Shown piece by piece: positions 20,182 to 29,396 of a DNA stretch of 64,000 bases. The notes under the pieces are model-generated. The model did no database searches and was not told the origin of the DNA. It worked only from the letters and a program-made list of their open reading frames with translations. Origin of the DNA: Peribacillus deserti (lineage in GTDB: Bacteria > Bacillota > Bacilli > Bacillales > DSM-1321); assembly GCF_016909175.1 (NCBI RefSeq), contig NZ_JAFBFI010000004.1:1-64000 (forward strand). Direction: 5' to 3'. The translations under genes and the position numbers were made by a program. Each line of letters begins with the position of its first letter. Positions within the stretch are counted from its first letter, which is position 1.

Positions 20182-20626
20182 CCAATATTTCCTTTTGCTT
20201 GCCAAACATTATTTTTTCTTCTTCATCTGTCATATGATCATATCCAAGCAGATGGAGAAATCCGTGCAATGCCAGGAATCCAAGCTCTCTTTCAAAAGAG
20301 TGTTCATAGTCACCCGCCTGTTCCCTTGTTTTTTCTACAGAAATAATAATGTCACCAAGAACTCTTGGCATGTCTGCCCCTTTGATTTCGACCTCATCTT
20401 CGCCCATCTCTTCGAGTGCGAACGATATAACGTCGGTCGGTTTGTCTTTGCCTCGGTATTCCCGATTTATTTCCTGAATTCTGTTATTATCCACAAACGT
20501 GACAGATAGTTCCGTCTGCGGCTGGATGGAAAGCTTTTCTGAAGCAAATTGGAGCAGTTCTTCTACAAGTCCCTGCTCTCGTTCTGTTGTTTCGTTGGTT
20601 TCATCAATAAAGTCAATACTTAGCAT
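20156..20626 (-). CDS. ybeY: endoribonuclease YbeY
   Basis: Metal-dependent RNase needed for 16S rRNA 3'-end maturation and ribosome quality control. The zinc motif [11 protein letters not shown] (H-x3-H-x5-H) is near residues 121-131. The length is 156. It lies between pgpH and dgkA, overlapping the latter by 26 bp. With era in the same operon this makes a compact ribosome-maturation unit. Confidence 0.96.
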
Positions 20627-20639
20627 CGTTTTTCACCTG

Positions 20640-22805
20640 CTATTTTGTTTTTTTGAAATCCGGGTATTCTATGCGATTATGGAATATTCCCTTAAGAGTC
20701 TCGCTCAATGATTTATTCACCATATCCAGCTCTTTCATTGTTATATCACATTCATTAAATTGCCCATCCTGAAGACGTTCTACAATTATGCTTTTTATTA
20801 ATTCGTCAATCTTGTCGGAAGTGGGATTACCCATCGACCTAACAGCTGCCTCAACGCTGTCAGCAATGCTTATAACCGCCGTTTCCTTTGTCTGCGGTTT
20901 CGGTCCCGGATACCGGAATTCTGCTTCTCTTACGTCTTCTCCCTGCTGTGCTGCTTTATGGTAGAAATATTTTAGCAAAGTAGTACCATGGTGCTCTCTT
21001 GCAATAGAAACGATTTCTTCCGGCATCCGATATTTCCTTAAGGATTCTACACCGTCAGATACATGAGCAATAATAATGTCTTTACTTATTTCAGGGTCGA
21101 GCCGGTCATGCGGATTTTCTATATTCATTTGATTTTCAATAAAAAATTGCGGCCGCTTTGTTTTCCCTATATCGTGATAATAGCAGCCTACCCTGGCCAA
21201 TAATCCATTCGCTCCTATGGACTCACAGGCAGACTCTGCCAGGTTTGCTACCATAATACTATGATGATATGTTCCCGGCGCTTCGGTTAAGATTCTCCTC
21301 AGCAGAGGATGGTTTGGATTCGATAACTCAATCAGCCTTACGGTTGTCAATATTCCAAAGCCAGTTTCAAAAAATGGCAGTACACCCATTGTGAGTATTG
21401 AGGATGAAAGCCCTGAAACCAATGAGGAAATGATGTAAAAAATAAATTCTATTTTAAGTGAACGGACATCCATAATAAACAAAAGGGCTAATATGAGCAA
21501 GAAGTTAAGCACTGATAAAAGTAATCCTGCTTGAAGAATTTTCGTTCTATAGTTTTTAGTGTACAAAAGGATAATTCCAGCAGTACCGCTGAGCAGTATA
21601 TACAGCCCGGCAGCGATATGTAAATTAGATGCAGAACCATCGTTAAAGATAATGGTTCCATACGATGCTAATACAATTGTTATAGCTATAGCAAGTCTTT
21701 CATTCAACAGAACCTTAATCAGCATAGCCGCAAATGCTGCAGGGAAAAAGTAGACCATATCAATATATTCTGCTCTTTGAAACAGAGAAACAGTTTTCAT
21801 GATTAATAAAGCAAGAAGGTATACAAAACTGAAGAGCAAGATCTGGCTTTGCTTTTTGTCGGTATTCTCATTAATAAGCTGAAAGTAATAATACAATCCG
21901 CTCATAGTCAACAGAATAAGCAGTCCCAGGCCGATAAATGGAAGATATGAAGTCTGCTCTTCGAGGAACCCTGCCAGCTTTAGCTGGCGGTAAATATCCC
22001 GGTCTACCAGCTGCCCTTCCTCTACGATTACCTCACCTTGCAATATCTTTACTGGTTCAACGCTTTCTACTGCTGCCTGCACCTTTTCTTCAGACTTTTG
22101 GCTGTCATAAAATTCATTCTGGATAATAGCGAAACGGGCTAATTCAATTGAGGCTTGCTTAATCTCCCCTGGCAGGCTTGATGCCTTAAGTTGTTCTTCT
22201 ACTCTGTTCTTCGCAGGCTCAACTTCTCTGGCTGGTATTTTGGTGCTCATAACATTATGTATGGCGGTCAAGGTAAGATCCCTTGCCATGACAAAATTTT
22301 CATCATCTGCTTTTAAAAGGGCAGAAAATACCGAATCTGACAGTTCTTTTGTTACATCTCCAGTCAGCTTTTGTTTGGCTAAGGTTACGTGAGCTGGAAT
22401 ACCTTCTGATACTTTCTTTGATGGGGGACCATCAATCTGGCTTTCCTCATTATCTACTTGTTTAGTTTCCAGTTCTTCCTTTACTTCTTTAACAGAATCA
22501 AAAATAGAAGATATAAGATCAACACGGTTTTGGGCATACTCCTTTTTGAGAGTAAATACATCTTCAACATCCTTCGCAGCTTCCTGCTTGTCTTGTTCTG
22601 TTTTCTCTTTATCTACAACGGTTTGAGGTGCACGAATCGTCTTGTCTGACGGGGTAAGCAATGACACATTTATTTTTTCTGGCTTGACATTATCGAACAT
22701 AACGAAATACGAAATTAACCCCAATAGAATAAAAAGCAAAGCCTGAAAAACCTTCATTCTCAAAAGTTCTTTTAATTTAGCAATTGCTTTATGCACTCTG
22801 CTCAT
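20640..22805 (-). CDS. pgpH: 7TM-HD cyclic-di-AMP phosphodiesterase PgpH
   Basis: Membrane phosphodiesterase that hydrolyses c-di-AMP in Listeria and related Firmicutes (YqfF in B. subtilis). Architecture: one N-terminal helix (about 20-38), an extracellular 7TMR-HDED domain of about 230 residues, a seven-helix membrane block (about 280-470), and a cytosolic HD domain with HHSIMVANLAESA, YYHDIGK, REHHGT and SIADSVEAA. The ATG at 22805 follows GGGGGGCT. The length is 721. First gene of the run down to recO; the ybeY start is 13 bp after its stop. Confidence 0.95.
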   Translation of the reverse strand: MSRVHKAIAKLKELLRMKVFQALLFILLGLISYFVMFDNVKPEKINVSLLTPSDKTIRAPQTVVDKEKTEQDKQEAAKDVEDVFTLKKEYAQNRVDLISSIFDSVKEVKEELETKQVDNEESQIDGPPSKKVSEGIPAHVTLAKQKLTGDVTKELSDSVFSALLKADDENFVMARDLTLTAIHNVMSTKIPAREVEPAKNRVEEQLKASSLPGEIKQASIELARFAIIQNEFYDSQKSEEKVQAAVESVEPVKILQGEVIVEEGQLVDRDIYRQLKLAGFLEEQTSYLPFIGLGLLILLTMSGLYYYFQLINENTDKKQSQILLFSFVYLLALLIMKTVSLFQRAEYIDMVYFFPAAFAAMLIKVLLNERLAIAITIVLASYGTIIFNDGSASNLHIAAGLYILLSGTAGIILLYTKNYRTKILQAGLLLSVLNFLLILALLFIMDVRSLKIEFIFYIISSLVSGLSSSILTMGVLPFFETGFGILTTVRLIELSNPNHPLLRRILTEAPGTYHHSIMVANLAESACESIGANGLLARVGCYYHDIGKTKRPQFFIENQMNIENPHDRLDPEISKDIIIAHVSDGVESLRKYRMPEEIVSIAREHHGTTLLKYFYHKAAQQGEDVREAEFRYPGPKPQTKETAVISIADSVEAAVRSMGNPTSDKIDELIKSIIVERLQDGQFNECDITMKELDMVNKSLSETLKGIFHNRIEYPDFKKTK

Positions 22806-22938
22806 TTCCAGCCCCCCTGAACAAAACAATGATACAGCTAATTCTATTTATAATCTATGTACGTAAAATAATATCAGTTTTCCAGTGAAGTTTCATCCTA
22901 ATTAAGAATAGCCATGTCTTTGTCATTTCGTATGCCTT

Positions 22939-22970
22939 AAAAAAAGCCTACCAATTGGCTTGGCAGGCTT
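22939..22970 (-). terminator. terminator after phoH
   Basis: AGCCTGCCAA pairs with TTGGTAGGCT (one G-U) around a short loop, followed by TTTTTTT on the minus strand, eight bases beyond the phoH stop. It separates yqfC-yqfD-phoH from pgpH. Confidence 0.85.
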
Positions 22971-22978
22971 ATCTTACC

Positions 22979-23941
22979 TTATTGATTCGCTTTTTCGTAT
23001 GCGCCAATAATTTTTGCAACTAGTGGATGTCTTACAATATCACTCTGTTCGAGTATAACAAACGACATGCCAGACACATTTTTTAAGATTTCTTCAGCAG
23101 TTAGCAAGCCAGATTTCGCTCCCTTTGGCAGGTCAATCTGTGAAGGGTCTCCGGTTATTACCATCTTTGAGCCGAAACCAAGGCGTGTTAAAAACATTTT
23201 CATCTGGGCTTGTGTAGTATTTTGTGCTTCATCAAGAATGACAAACGCATCATCCAGGGTTCTTCCTCTCATGTATGCCAGAGGCGCGATTTCAATGGTG
23301 CCCCGCTCTATCATCCGCTCTGTATGGTCAGGGCCTAAAACGTCGTGCAGAGCATCATAGAGAGGCCGTAAATAAGGATCCACTTTTTCTTTTAAGTCAC
23401 CCGGTAAAAAACCGAGGCTTTCACCAGCTTCTACAGCCGGCCTTGTAAGAATGATCCTTTTTACACTTCCATTTTTCAAGGCATTGACCGCCATAATCAC
23501 AGCAAGATAGGTTTTACCGGTACCTGCCGGGCCAATGCCAAAAACAAGATCATTTTTTCTTATTTCCGAGATATATTGACGCTGGCCAAGAGTTTTAACC
23601 CGGATTGTTTTCCCCTTGGCATTCTTCATAATTTCTTCATTGTATAATTCCAAAAAATATTCTATAGTCCCTTTTTGAGCCATTTGTACAGCGTACATTG
23701 TATCCCGCGAACTAATATTGATGCCTTTTCTAATTACTTTTAATAACGATTTTAGAACGGTTTCTGCCTTTTCAGCAGAAGTCTGGCTGCCTGTAATAGT
23801 AATGTCCTCACCACGGGTAACGACAGACACAGCTAATTCTTGTTCAAGTATTTTTAAGTTAGAATCTGAATTTCCCAGCAAAGCAAGTGCTTCGGCAGGA
23901 GATTCGAGGTGTAAGTTGACTACTTTTGCTTCTTCTGACAT
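22979..23941 (-). CDS. phoH: PhoH family ATPase (YbeZ type)
   Basis: P-loop ATPase of the PhoH/YbeZ family, associated with RNA metabolism and with YbeY. An N-terminal KH-like domain (about 1-80) precedes the ATPase with Walker A GPAGTGKT (about 137-144), Walker B VILDEAQN, and TRLGFGSKMVITGD. The length is 320. The ribosome binding site AAGGAGAC is formed by the last codons of yqfD and the start is three bases past that gene's stop, so translation is coupled. Confidence 0.95.
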   Translation of the reverse strand: MSEEAKVVNLHLESPAEALALLGNSDSNLKILEQELAVSVVTRGEDITITGSQTSAEKAETVLKSLLKVIRKGINISSRDTMYAVQMAQKGTIEYFLELYNEEIMKNAKGKTIRVKTLGQRQYISEIRKNDLVFGIGPAGTGKTYLAVIMAVNALKNGSVKRIILTRPAVEAGESLGFLPGDLKEKVDPYLRPLYDALHDVLGPDHTERMIERGTIEIAPLAYMRGRTLDDAFVILDEAQNTTQAQMKMFLTRLGFGSKMVITGDPSQIDLPKGAKSGLLTAEEILKNVSGMSFVILEQSDIVRHPLVAKIIGAYEKANQ

Positions 23942-23944
23942 TCG

Positions 23945-25132
23945 TTAGTCTCCTTGAATAATTGGTTGTCCTACAGCTATGTTTTCTATAACTTGGTAAT
24001 GTAATGATAGTTTTACTTTACCATTGTCGCTTGTCTGGTGCAAAATTTTCTCCCCAACAATCTTAGATTCCTCAGGCAAAAGTTTCATTAAATCTTTTTT
24101 TCCCATCTCTCTTGCTTTTGAAACTGCCTCTTTCACACTATACTCTCGGGTAACGTCTTCTTTTTCTCGATGAGTCGCCGTATTATAATAAATTGGCAGC
24201 TCCCATTTGAGAAACTTCAGAGGCCGTTCAGACATTTCCGTTTCAAAGTTTTTATATTTCGTCTTTTTGAAATTCCAAATAGGGATCGAATACTTAGCTA
24301 TTTTTATATAATGTTTCACGTTTTCTCTTCCATTAAACACAGAAAAATTGGTTGATAGTGGTACCTCTACCTGTGATTGGTACCAAGTCTCTCCCCACAC
24401 CTCGCCATCTGCTGCAACAATCTTAGGTTTATCAGGATTTCCGATGCTGCCGGATACAAGAAGCTGTCCTTTTTTTACATAATCATGAACAGCAACCATC
24501 GACTGTCCTTTAACCACAAAAACTTTTGAGATTACAGCTTTCTTTCGGGCCACAAGGTTTCTCGGCGACAGCTTCACCTGTTCTTCAGGCTGTTTTTTTT
24601 CAACAACTTGAAAATGATAAGTTGTCCCTTTAAGCTCTACACCTATCCAGGTTAAAGCAGAAATATTAGTGGTCAGCTTCCGCTGGATATCATCTGCATC
24701 ATCTAACAAAAATTGAATTTTCCCTATCTGCACACCCATCTTGTCCAATTCCTTGCGGATCAAATGCTCGGTTTCTGGCTTAGCCCCTTTGACCTCGATG
24801 CCCCATACCATATTAGACAGAAGGAAAATAAGTGTTAGGAAAGCGAGAAAACCTGCTAAAAAACCGCTGTTCTTTAGCAGACGTTTGAATAAAAAAGGCC
24901 CTCCCCTTCCTTCTAACAAAGAGAGCTTGCACTCACTATTCCTTACAGCCTTCCGAAAATTATGCAAATCCCGCAGATGAATATTAAAAAGGATGGAATC
25001 GGTTTCGGCCTTTTTCACATCCCATATATAAATATTCTGCTTAACCATTTTGTTGATTACTCTCTCCGTGCCGCGACCATCTGCTTTTACTCTTACATAG
25101 CCAGATAAAAAGTTTGTCCATTGATTCTTCAT
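23945..25132 (-). CDS. yqfD: sporulation protein YqfD
   Basis: Mother-cell sporulation protein of the YqfD/SpoIV family, known in B. subtilis to belong to the SigE regulon and to be needed for efficient sporulation; the molecular role is unknown. One transmembrane helix is at about residues 91-111 (FLAFLTLIFLLSNMVWG), between a cytosolic N-terminal domain and a large extracytoplasmic domain. The length of 395 residues is typical. It is preceded by yqfC (15-bp gap) and followed by phoH. Confidence 0.93.
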   Translation of the reverse strand: MKNQWTNFLSGYVRVKADGRGTERVINKMVKQNIYIWDVKKAETDSILFNIHLRDLHNFRKAVRNSECKLSLLEGRGGPFLFKRLLKNSGFLAGFLAFLTLIFLLSNMVWGIEVKGAKPETEHLIRKELDKMGVQIGKIQFLLDDADDIQRKLTTNISALTWIGVELKGTTYHFQVVEKKQPEEQVKLSPRNLVARKKAVISKVFVVKGQSMVAVHDYVKKGQLLVSGSIGNPDKPKIVAADGEVWGETWYQSQVEVPLSTNFSVFNGRENVKHYIKIAKYSIPIWNFKKTKYKNFETEMSERPLKFLKWELPIYYNTATHREKEDVTREYSVKEAVSKAREMGKKDLMKLLPEESKIVGEKILHQTSDNGKVKLSLHYQVIENIAVGQPIIQGD

Positions 25133-25147
25133 GGGTTTCCCCCCGTA

Positions 25148-25432
25148 TTATTCATTAATAAAAAAGACATGTTCTATTTTCCCTTCCAGAAGGATCTCTT
25201 CAGGGAGGATAGCTTTTATAGAAAAAGAGCTTCCCTTAATTAACAGCTGGCCGTTTTTTAACATCAATCTCAATTCAGTATCTGTGAAGGTCAGTAATCC
25301 TCTATGATTTTCAATATATATATGTAATTGGCCAATCATTGTAATACGGGGCAGGTCCATTATTACATCCTGTGGAAGGTCCATTGAATTCATCATAAGC
25401 TGCCGTAATTTTTGTCCCCACTTTTGAGCCAT
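25148..25432 (-). CDS. yqfC: sporulation protein YqfC (YabP/YqfC family)
   Basis: Small soluble sporulation protein of the YabP/YqfC family, SigE-dependent in B. subtilis, function unknown. The 94-residue frame contains the family core LPRITMIGQLHIYIENHRGLL and the pattern LLIKGSSFSIKAI. Translation is unusual in setting: the ribosome binding site AAAGGGGG is the 3' arm of a long palindrome and the ATG begins right after the T run of that hairpin. Confidence 0.9.
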   Translation of the reverse strand: MAQKWGQKLRQLMMNSMDLPQDVIMDLPRITMIGQLHIYIENHRGLLTFTDTELRLMLKNGQLLIKGSSFSIKAILPEEILLEGKIEHVFFINE

Positions 25433-25433
25433 A

Positions 25434-25485
25434 AAAAAAGAACCCCCTTTTATCTCAAATGTATGAGGTAAAAGGGGGTTCTAGC
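25434..25485 (-). terminator. dual palindrome: floA-operon terminator and yqfC 5' region
   Basis: On the minus strand an 18-base arm (AGAACCCCCTTTTACCTC) pairs with GAGATAAAAGGGGGTTCT in 17 of 18 positions around the loop ATACATTT, followed by seven T residues, then the yqfC ATG. The 3' arm contains the only plausible yqfC ribosome binding site. CATACATT, spanning the end of the 5' arm and the loop, fits the SigE -10 consensus; no good -35 is visible. Confidence 0.8.
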
Positions 25486-25495
25486 ACCGAAATTT

Positions 25496-25987
25496 CTATT
25501 TTTTCAATACAGCTGCAGATTTAGCCCGGCGGTAACGAGAGGTATGTCCTTTTGGCTTTCCGAGAATTTCAGCCATCAATATTCCATGCACAATCTGATC
25601 CTGCCCGAATTCGAGTCTTTTGGGTTTTTCCTGATGTATGGAAGTTTTTTTACTGTTCACCACAGCGGATCGAGCAGCCGTAAATCTCCTTTCAAGCTCA
25701 ATTTCTCTTTTCTCGCTGTTAATTGCTTGCTCAAGTCCTAGATCATGGTATACCCCAGTCTTGGCCGGAATAACATCCAGCACATCTGTTTGTAAAATAT
25801 CCTGCCTAGACATCGATGAAGCGGCACGGGCTGAGGTTCCGCCAAAAGGGTCTGTACCTTTGTAATCCTTCTTGAGATTACCTGGTCTTGCATCTGTTTT
25901 AAACCTTTTAAAAAGGGAGGAAACGATTCCTATAATTAGGATGATAAAAAAAGCATTCCCAAATAATAAGTCAAACAATGTCTCCAC
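25496..25987 (-). CDS. membrane-anchored protein of unknown function in the floA operon
   Basis: I do not recognise the family. The 163-residue protein has an N-terminal helix (VETLFDLLFGNAFFIILIIG, about 1-24) and a hydrophilic, basic remainder with a glutamate/arginine-rich stretch near residues 90-110 that may form a short coiled coil. The GTG at 25987 is preferred because GGTGGGAG precedes it; a longer TTG-started frame overlaps that site. It follows floA by 33 bp and ends before the palindrome, so it is probably the third gene of yqeZ-floA-x. B. subtilis has a shorter gene (yqfB) in this position; homology is not evident to me. Confidence 0.75.
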   Translation of the reverse strand: METLFDLLFGNAFFIILIIGIVSSLFKRFKTDARPGNLKKDYKGTDPFGGTSARAASSMSRQDILQTDVLDVIPAKTGVYHDLGLEQAINSEKREIELERRFTAARSAVVNSKKTSIHQEKPKRLEFGQDQIVHGILMAEILGKPKGHTSRYRRAKSAAVLKK

Positions 25988-26020
25988 AGAACTCCCACCT
26001 TTCAATTAGGCATGTGAGCG

Positions 26021-27016
26021 TTAATCTCGGTCGCCATCTTTAGGATCTTTGGACATTCTGCCAATAGAGTCTCTCATTTCGGTATCAGCCGTAATATTCT
26101 GGAGATTAACATAGTCCATTACCCCTAAATTTCCCGATTTTAAGGCTTCTGCCATAGCCAGCGGAACTTCTGCTTCGGATTCCACTACTTTTGCCCTCAT
26201 TTCTTCGACACGAGCTTTCATTTCCTGCTCGTAAGCGACTGCCATTGCCCGGCGTTCTTCAGCTTTAGCCTGAGCAATTTTCTTATCAGCCTCAGCCTGT
26301 TCAGTTTGAAGATTTGCACCTATATTGCTTCCGATGTCCACATCCGCTATATCAATAGACAGAATTTCGAAAGCAGTCCCGGAATCCAATCCCTTTGATA
26401 AAACAGTCTGCGAAATCATATCAGGGTTTTCCAATACTTTTTTATGACTGTCAGACGAACCTATTGTTGAAACAATTCCTTCCCCTACACGGGCAATGAC
26501 TGTTTCTTCCCCAGCTCCTCCTACAAGTCGGTCGATGTTAGCCCTCACCGTAATTCTTGCCTTAGCTTTTACTTCAATCCCATTCATGGCCACCCCGGCA
26601 ATAAATGGAGTTTCAATAACTTTAGGATTTACACTCATCTGCACGGCTTCCAGCACATTTCTGCCCGCGAGATCAATGGCTGCACTGCGTTCAAAGGAAA
26701 GTTCTATATTCGCCCTGTGGGCTGCAATCAATGCATTTACAACTCTATCCACGTTACCACCTGCAAGATAATGGCTTTCGAGCTGATTGGTTGTCACATC
26801 AATGCCTGCTTTATGTGCCTTAATTAAAGGATTAATTACCCTGCTGGGAATAACACGTCTAAGCCTCATTCCAATCAATGTAAATATACTTACCCTTACA
26901 CCAGCAGCGAGTGCTGAGATCCAGAGCATGACCGGGACAAACGTTAGCAAAACTGCGAAAACAATAATACCGGCTACAACCGCGATTAATAATATGATCG
27001 AGCTTGTCGATAACAT
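26021..27016 (-). CDS. floA: flotillin-like protein FloA
   Basis: Scaffold of functional membrane microdomains, organising membrane fluidity and signalling complexes. A hydrophobic hairpin is at about residues 5-45, followed by the flotillin/PHB-like region and an EA-rich coiled coil near 220-280 ([19 protein letters not shown]). At 331 residues it equals B. subtilis FloA (YqfA). It lies 13 bp after yqeZ, its NfeD partner; the pair is part of the SigW cell-envelope stress regulon in B. subtilis, and a SigW promoter is present here upstream of yqeZ. Confidence 0.95.
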   Translation of the reverse strand: MLSTSSIILLIAVVAGIIVFAVLLTFVPVMLWISALAAGVRVSIFTLIGMRLRRVIPSRVINPLIKAHKAGIDVTTNQLESHYLAGGNVDRVVNALIAAHRANIELSFERSAAIDLAGRNVLEAVQMSVNPKVIETPFIAGVAMNGIEVKAKARITVRANIDRLVGGAGEETVIARVGEGIVSTIGSSDSHKKVLENPDMISQTVLSKGLDSGTAFEILSIDIADVDIGSNIGANLQTEQAEADKKIAQAKAEERRAMAVAYEQEMKARVEEMRAKVVESEAEVPLAMAEALKSGNLGVMDYVNLQNITADTEMRDSIGRMSKDPKDGDRD

Positions 27017-27029
27017 GAATTCTCCTCCT

Positions 27030-28340
27030 TTATTCTACAGCTTCCCTGACAACTATTCGTGCACCCTCTGCTTTCATAACTTTAATTTTTACCCCGCTGG
27101 CAATAAAATTGCCTTCAGATACAACATCAACACGCTCATTATCAATTAAAGCAATACCTGAGGGCCTCAAAGCAGTCAAAGCAAGCCCTTCTCTCCCAAT
27201 TAGATCAATTCGATTCTTATTGGAAACATAGCCTTTATCGGTTGCGGTCGAGTCATTTAAAATAATTTTATTTAACATCCTCATTTTTTTGCCATACACC
27301 TTTATCATTAAAATGGCCGTGCCAATAGAAACCGTAAGAGCTATAAGCAGGGATACTGATGTTAATATAAGATTTCCCGTAGCTAAATATAAACTTCCTG
27401 CAATACAGGCAAAGCCAAGCACCCCGGCAATAGCCCCCGGCAGGAACAGCTCTAAAATAAGCAAGATTATTCCGATACCGAAAAGAAAGATGGATTCATA
27501 GCCTGTTAATCCTGCAACCATGTGGCCGAAAAAAAATAACAAAAAACTAAAAAAACCAATCAGCCCTGGAAGTCCGATTCCAGGTGTAAACAGTTCAATA
27601 ACAATTCCGAGACAGCCTATCGTAAGAAGAATCGGAATAATCGCAGGATGTGTCAGAAATCTGGCCGCTTTTTCGGCAAAGGTTTCATTTATAGACGTAA
27701 CTTTGGCCCCAGCAAGATTCAACGCACTTAATAATTCCTCTTGATCTTTGACAGTTCCTTCACTGTAGCCGGCTGTCCTGGCCTGCGCTGCATTCAGCGT
27801 AAGCAATTTTCCATTTCCAGCTCCATACGCATCTAATTCATTTTTTTCACTGGCCATAGCTAATGCAAACTTTGGATCGCGCCCATTGTTTTCTGCCGCT
27901 GTTTTCATGGCAGCGAGCCAATAAGACTGTGCTTTCTTTGATGCAGCATTCCCAGCAGAGTCTATAATTGCAGCTGATCCAATGGTCCCGCTTGGCACCA
28001 TGTATATTTCGTCAGCATGAAGCGATATATACGCACCCGCAGACAAAGCTTTATTATTTATAAATGCTATTTTCTTTACTGGTGTTTCATCCATTAGTTT
28101 AGCGATCTTTTCAGCTGCTGCGACAACTCCCCCCGGAGTGTTTATTTCAAATATGATGGCGCTTGCACCCTTTTTCAAGGCGGTATCAATTCCACGCTCC
28201 AAAAAAGCATATAATCCATTCTCAACGGTTTCGTTAACAGGAATGACAAACACTGTCTTATCAGCTGCCATAGGCTTATTTGGTAATATACACAACAGGA
28301 GCAGCAGTAAAGACCATACTGTAAGCAGCCATTTTCTCAC
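27030..28340 (-). CDS. yqeZ: NfeD-type membrane protein with ClpP-class serine protease domain (YqeZ)
   Basis: Partner of flotillin FloA. A signal peptide (residues 1-25, ending MAA) precedes a ClpP/SppA-like domain with [15 protein letters not shown] (probable nucleophile serine in LSAGA) and a lysine near residue 150 as general base. Four or five helices at about 230-340 and a C-terminal OB-fold NfeD domain follow. The length is 436. The start is a GTG at 28340 after GGGGGGTG. First gene of the operon with floA; a SigW promoter lies 30-60 bp upstream. Confidence 0.93.
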   Translation of the reverse strand: MRKWLLTVWSLLLLLLCILPNKPMAADKTVFVIPVNETVENGLYAFLERGIDTALKKGASAIIFEINTPGGVVAAAEKIAKLMDETPVKKIAFINNKALSAGAYISLHADEIYMVPSGTIGSAAIIDSAGNAASKKAQSYWLAAMKTAAENNGRDPKFALAMASEKNELDAYGAGNGKLLTLNAAQARTAGYSEGTVKDQEELLSALNLAGAKVTSINETFAEKAARFLTHPAIIPILLTIGCLGIVIELFTPGIGLPGLIGFFSFLLFFFGHMVAGLTGYESIFLFGIGIILLILELFLPGAIAGVLGFACIAGSLYLATGNLILTSVSLLIALTVSIGTAILMIKVYGKKMRMLNKIILNDSTATDKGYVSNKNRIDLIGREGLALTALRPSGIALIDNERVDVVSEGNFIASGVKIKVMKAEGARIVVREAVE

Positions 28341-28371
28341 CTGAACACCCCCCTTTTCCCAATAATTACAA

Positions 28372-28397
28372 TACGTATGAGTTCCAAAAGAGTTTCA
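28372..28397 (-). promoter_or_regulatory. SigW (ECF sigma) promoter of yqeZ-floA
   Basis: TGAAAC (28397-28392) and CGTA (28375-28372) are separated by exactly 16 bp, the SigW consensus. It lies 31 bp before the yqeZ start codon. In B. subtilis yqeZ-yqfA-yqfB is a known SigW operon. Confidence 0.88.
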
Positions 28398-28499
28398 CTT
28401 TGCCAGAAATAAACAGATCCGTGCTGCACTGCTTAGTACAAGAATATGTATAATCGTTTTATTATAACTCAGGTCTGCACCAATAATAATTTTACACAG

Positions 28500-28533
28500 T
28501 AAAAAACCGCAAGCAAATAACTGCTCGCGGTTT
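28500..28533 (-). terminator. terminator of rpsU-yqeY
   Basis: AAACCGCGAGCAG pairs imperfectly with TTGCTTGCGGTTT on the minus strand and is followed by T residues, nine bases after the yqeY stop. Confidence 0.82.
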
Positions 28534-28541
28534 ATAGTTAG

Positions 28542-28997
28542 TTAGTTAGTTTGAGATAAATGCTGCTGTACTAGCTTGTTAACCAAAGAACCATCAGCTT
28601 TGCCTTTAACTTTCGGCAGGACAGCTCCCATTACTTTTCCCATATCAGCTTTTGAAACAGCGTTAACTTCTGTAATTGATTGTTTAACAATTTCAGATAA
28701 CTCTTCTTCAGAAAGCTGCTCTGGCATATATACCTCAACGTAATTAATTTCGGTAAGAACTTTGTCAGCAAGGTCCTGGCGACCTGCATTTTCAAATTCT
28801 TGAAGGGAGTCTTTGCGTTGTTTAAGTTCGCGAGAAAGTACTGTCAATTCTTCCTCATCTGTTAAATCTTGCTTCTTATGCTTAATGGCTTCATTTTGAA
28901 GAGAAGCTTTCAGCATTCGAATAACAGAGAGTTTGTCTTTGTCTTTGTTCTTCATCGCTTGTTTCATATCATTATTTAAACGCTCGAGAAGACTCAT
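28542..28997 (-). CDS. yqeY: GatB/YqeY domain protein
   Basis: Protein with the YqeY domain otherwise found at the C-terminus of the GatB amidotransferase subunit, where it contacts tRNA; the stand-alone form has no proven role. The whole protein (151 residues) is helical, with [22 protein letters not shown] and the C-terminal [14 protein letters not shown] typical of the family. The ATG at 28997 follows GAGGGTGG. It is transcribed with rpsU, 14 bp upstream, a pairing conserved in Firmicutes. Confidence 0.94.
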   Translation of the reverse strand: MSLLERLNNDMKQAMKNKDKDKLSVIRMLKASLQNEAIKHKKQDLTDEEELTVLSRELKQRKDSLQEFENAGRQDLADKVLTEINYVEVYMPEQLSEEELSEIVKQSITEVNAVSKADMGKVMGAVLPKVKGKADGSLVNKLVQQHLSQTN

Positions 28998-29011
28998 ATT
29001 TCCACCCTCTC

Positions 29012-29185
29012 TTACCATTTACGTTTTCTAGCTGCTTCTGACTTTTTCTTGCGCTTTACGCTAGGCTTTTCATAGAATTCGCGCTTTCTAGCTTCTTGCA
29101 GTGTACCTGTCTTAGATACAGTACGTTTAAAGCGACGAAGAGCATCTTCAAGCGATTCGTTTTTACGAACGACGGTTTTAGACAT
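29012..29185 (-). CDS. rpsU: 30S ribosomal protein bS21
   Basis: Small basic protein of the 30S platform near the anti-Shine-Dalgarno region, affecting initiation. The 57-residue sequence begins [21 protein letters not shown] and ends in a lysine/arginine tail. GGAGGGAGGG gives a strong site before the ATG at 29185. A near-consensus SigA promoter lies about 65 bp upstream. First gene of rpsU-yqeY. Confidence 0.97.
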   Translation of the reverse strand: MSKTVVRKNESLEDALRRFKRTVSKTGTLQEARKREFYEKPSVKRKKKSEAARKRKW

Positions 29186-29250
29186 CTCTTTCCCTCCCTC
29201 CGAACACAACACACTAACTCATAATGCATATATACATCATGTACTTAGCA

Positions 29251-29279
29251 ATTATAATATAAGAGGATTACAAGGTCAA
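29251..29279 (-). promoter_or_regulatory. SigA promoter of rpsU-yqeY
   Basis: TTGACC (29279-29274) and TATAAT (29256-29251) have a 17-bp spacer, one mismatch from consensus overall. It lies 65 bp upstream of rpsU. Confidence 0.85.
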
Positions 29280-29396
29280 CTAGTAAAGAAGAATTATACT
29301 CTCACATAACTAGTTTTTATTCATTTTATTTTTCTAAGCATTTTTATAGGCATGTCCTCCCCAGCTTCTCCATATGATGTGGCGAGGGGGATCATA

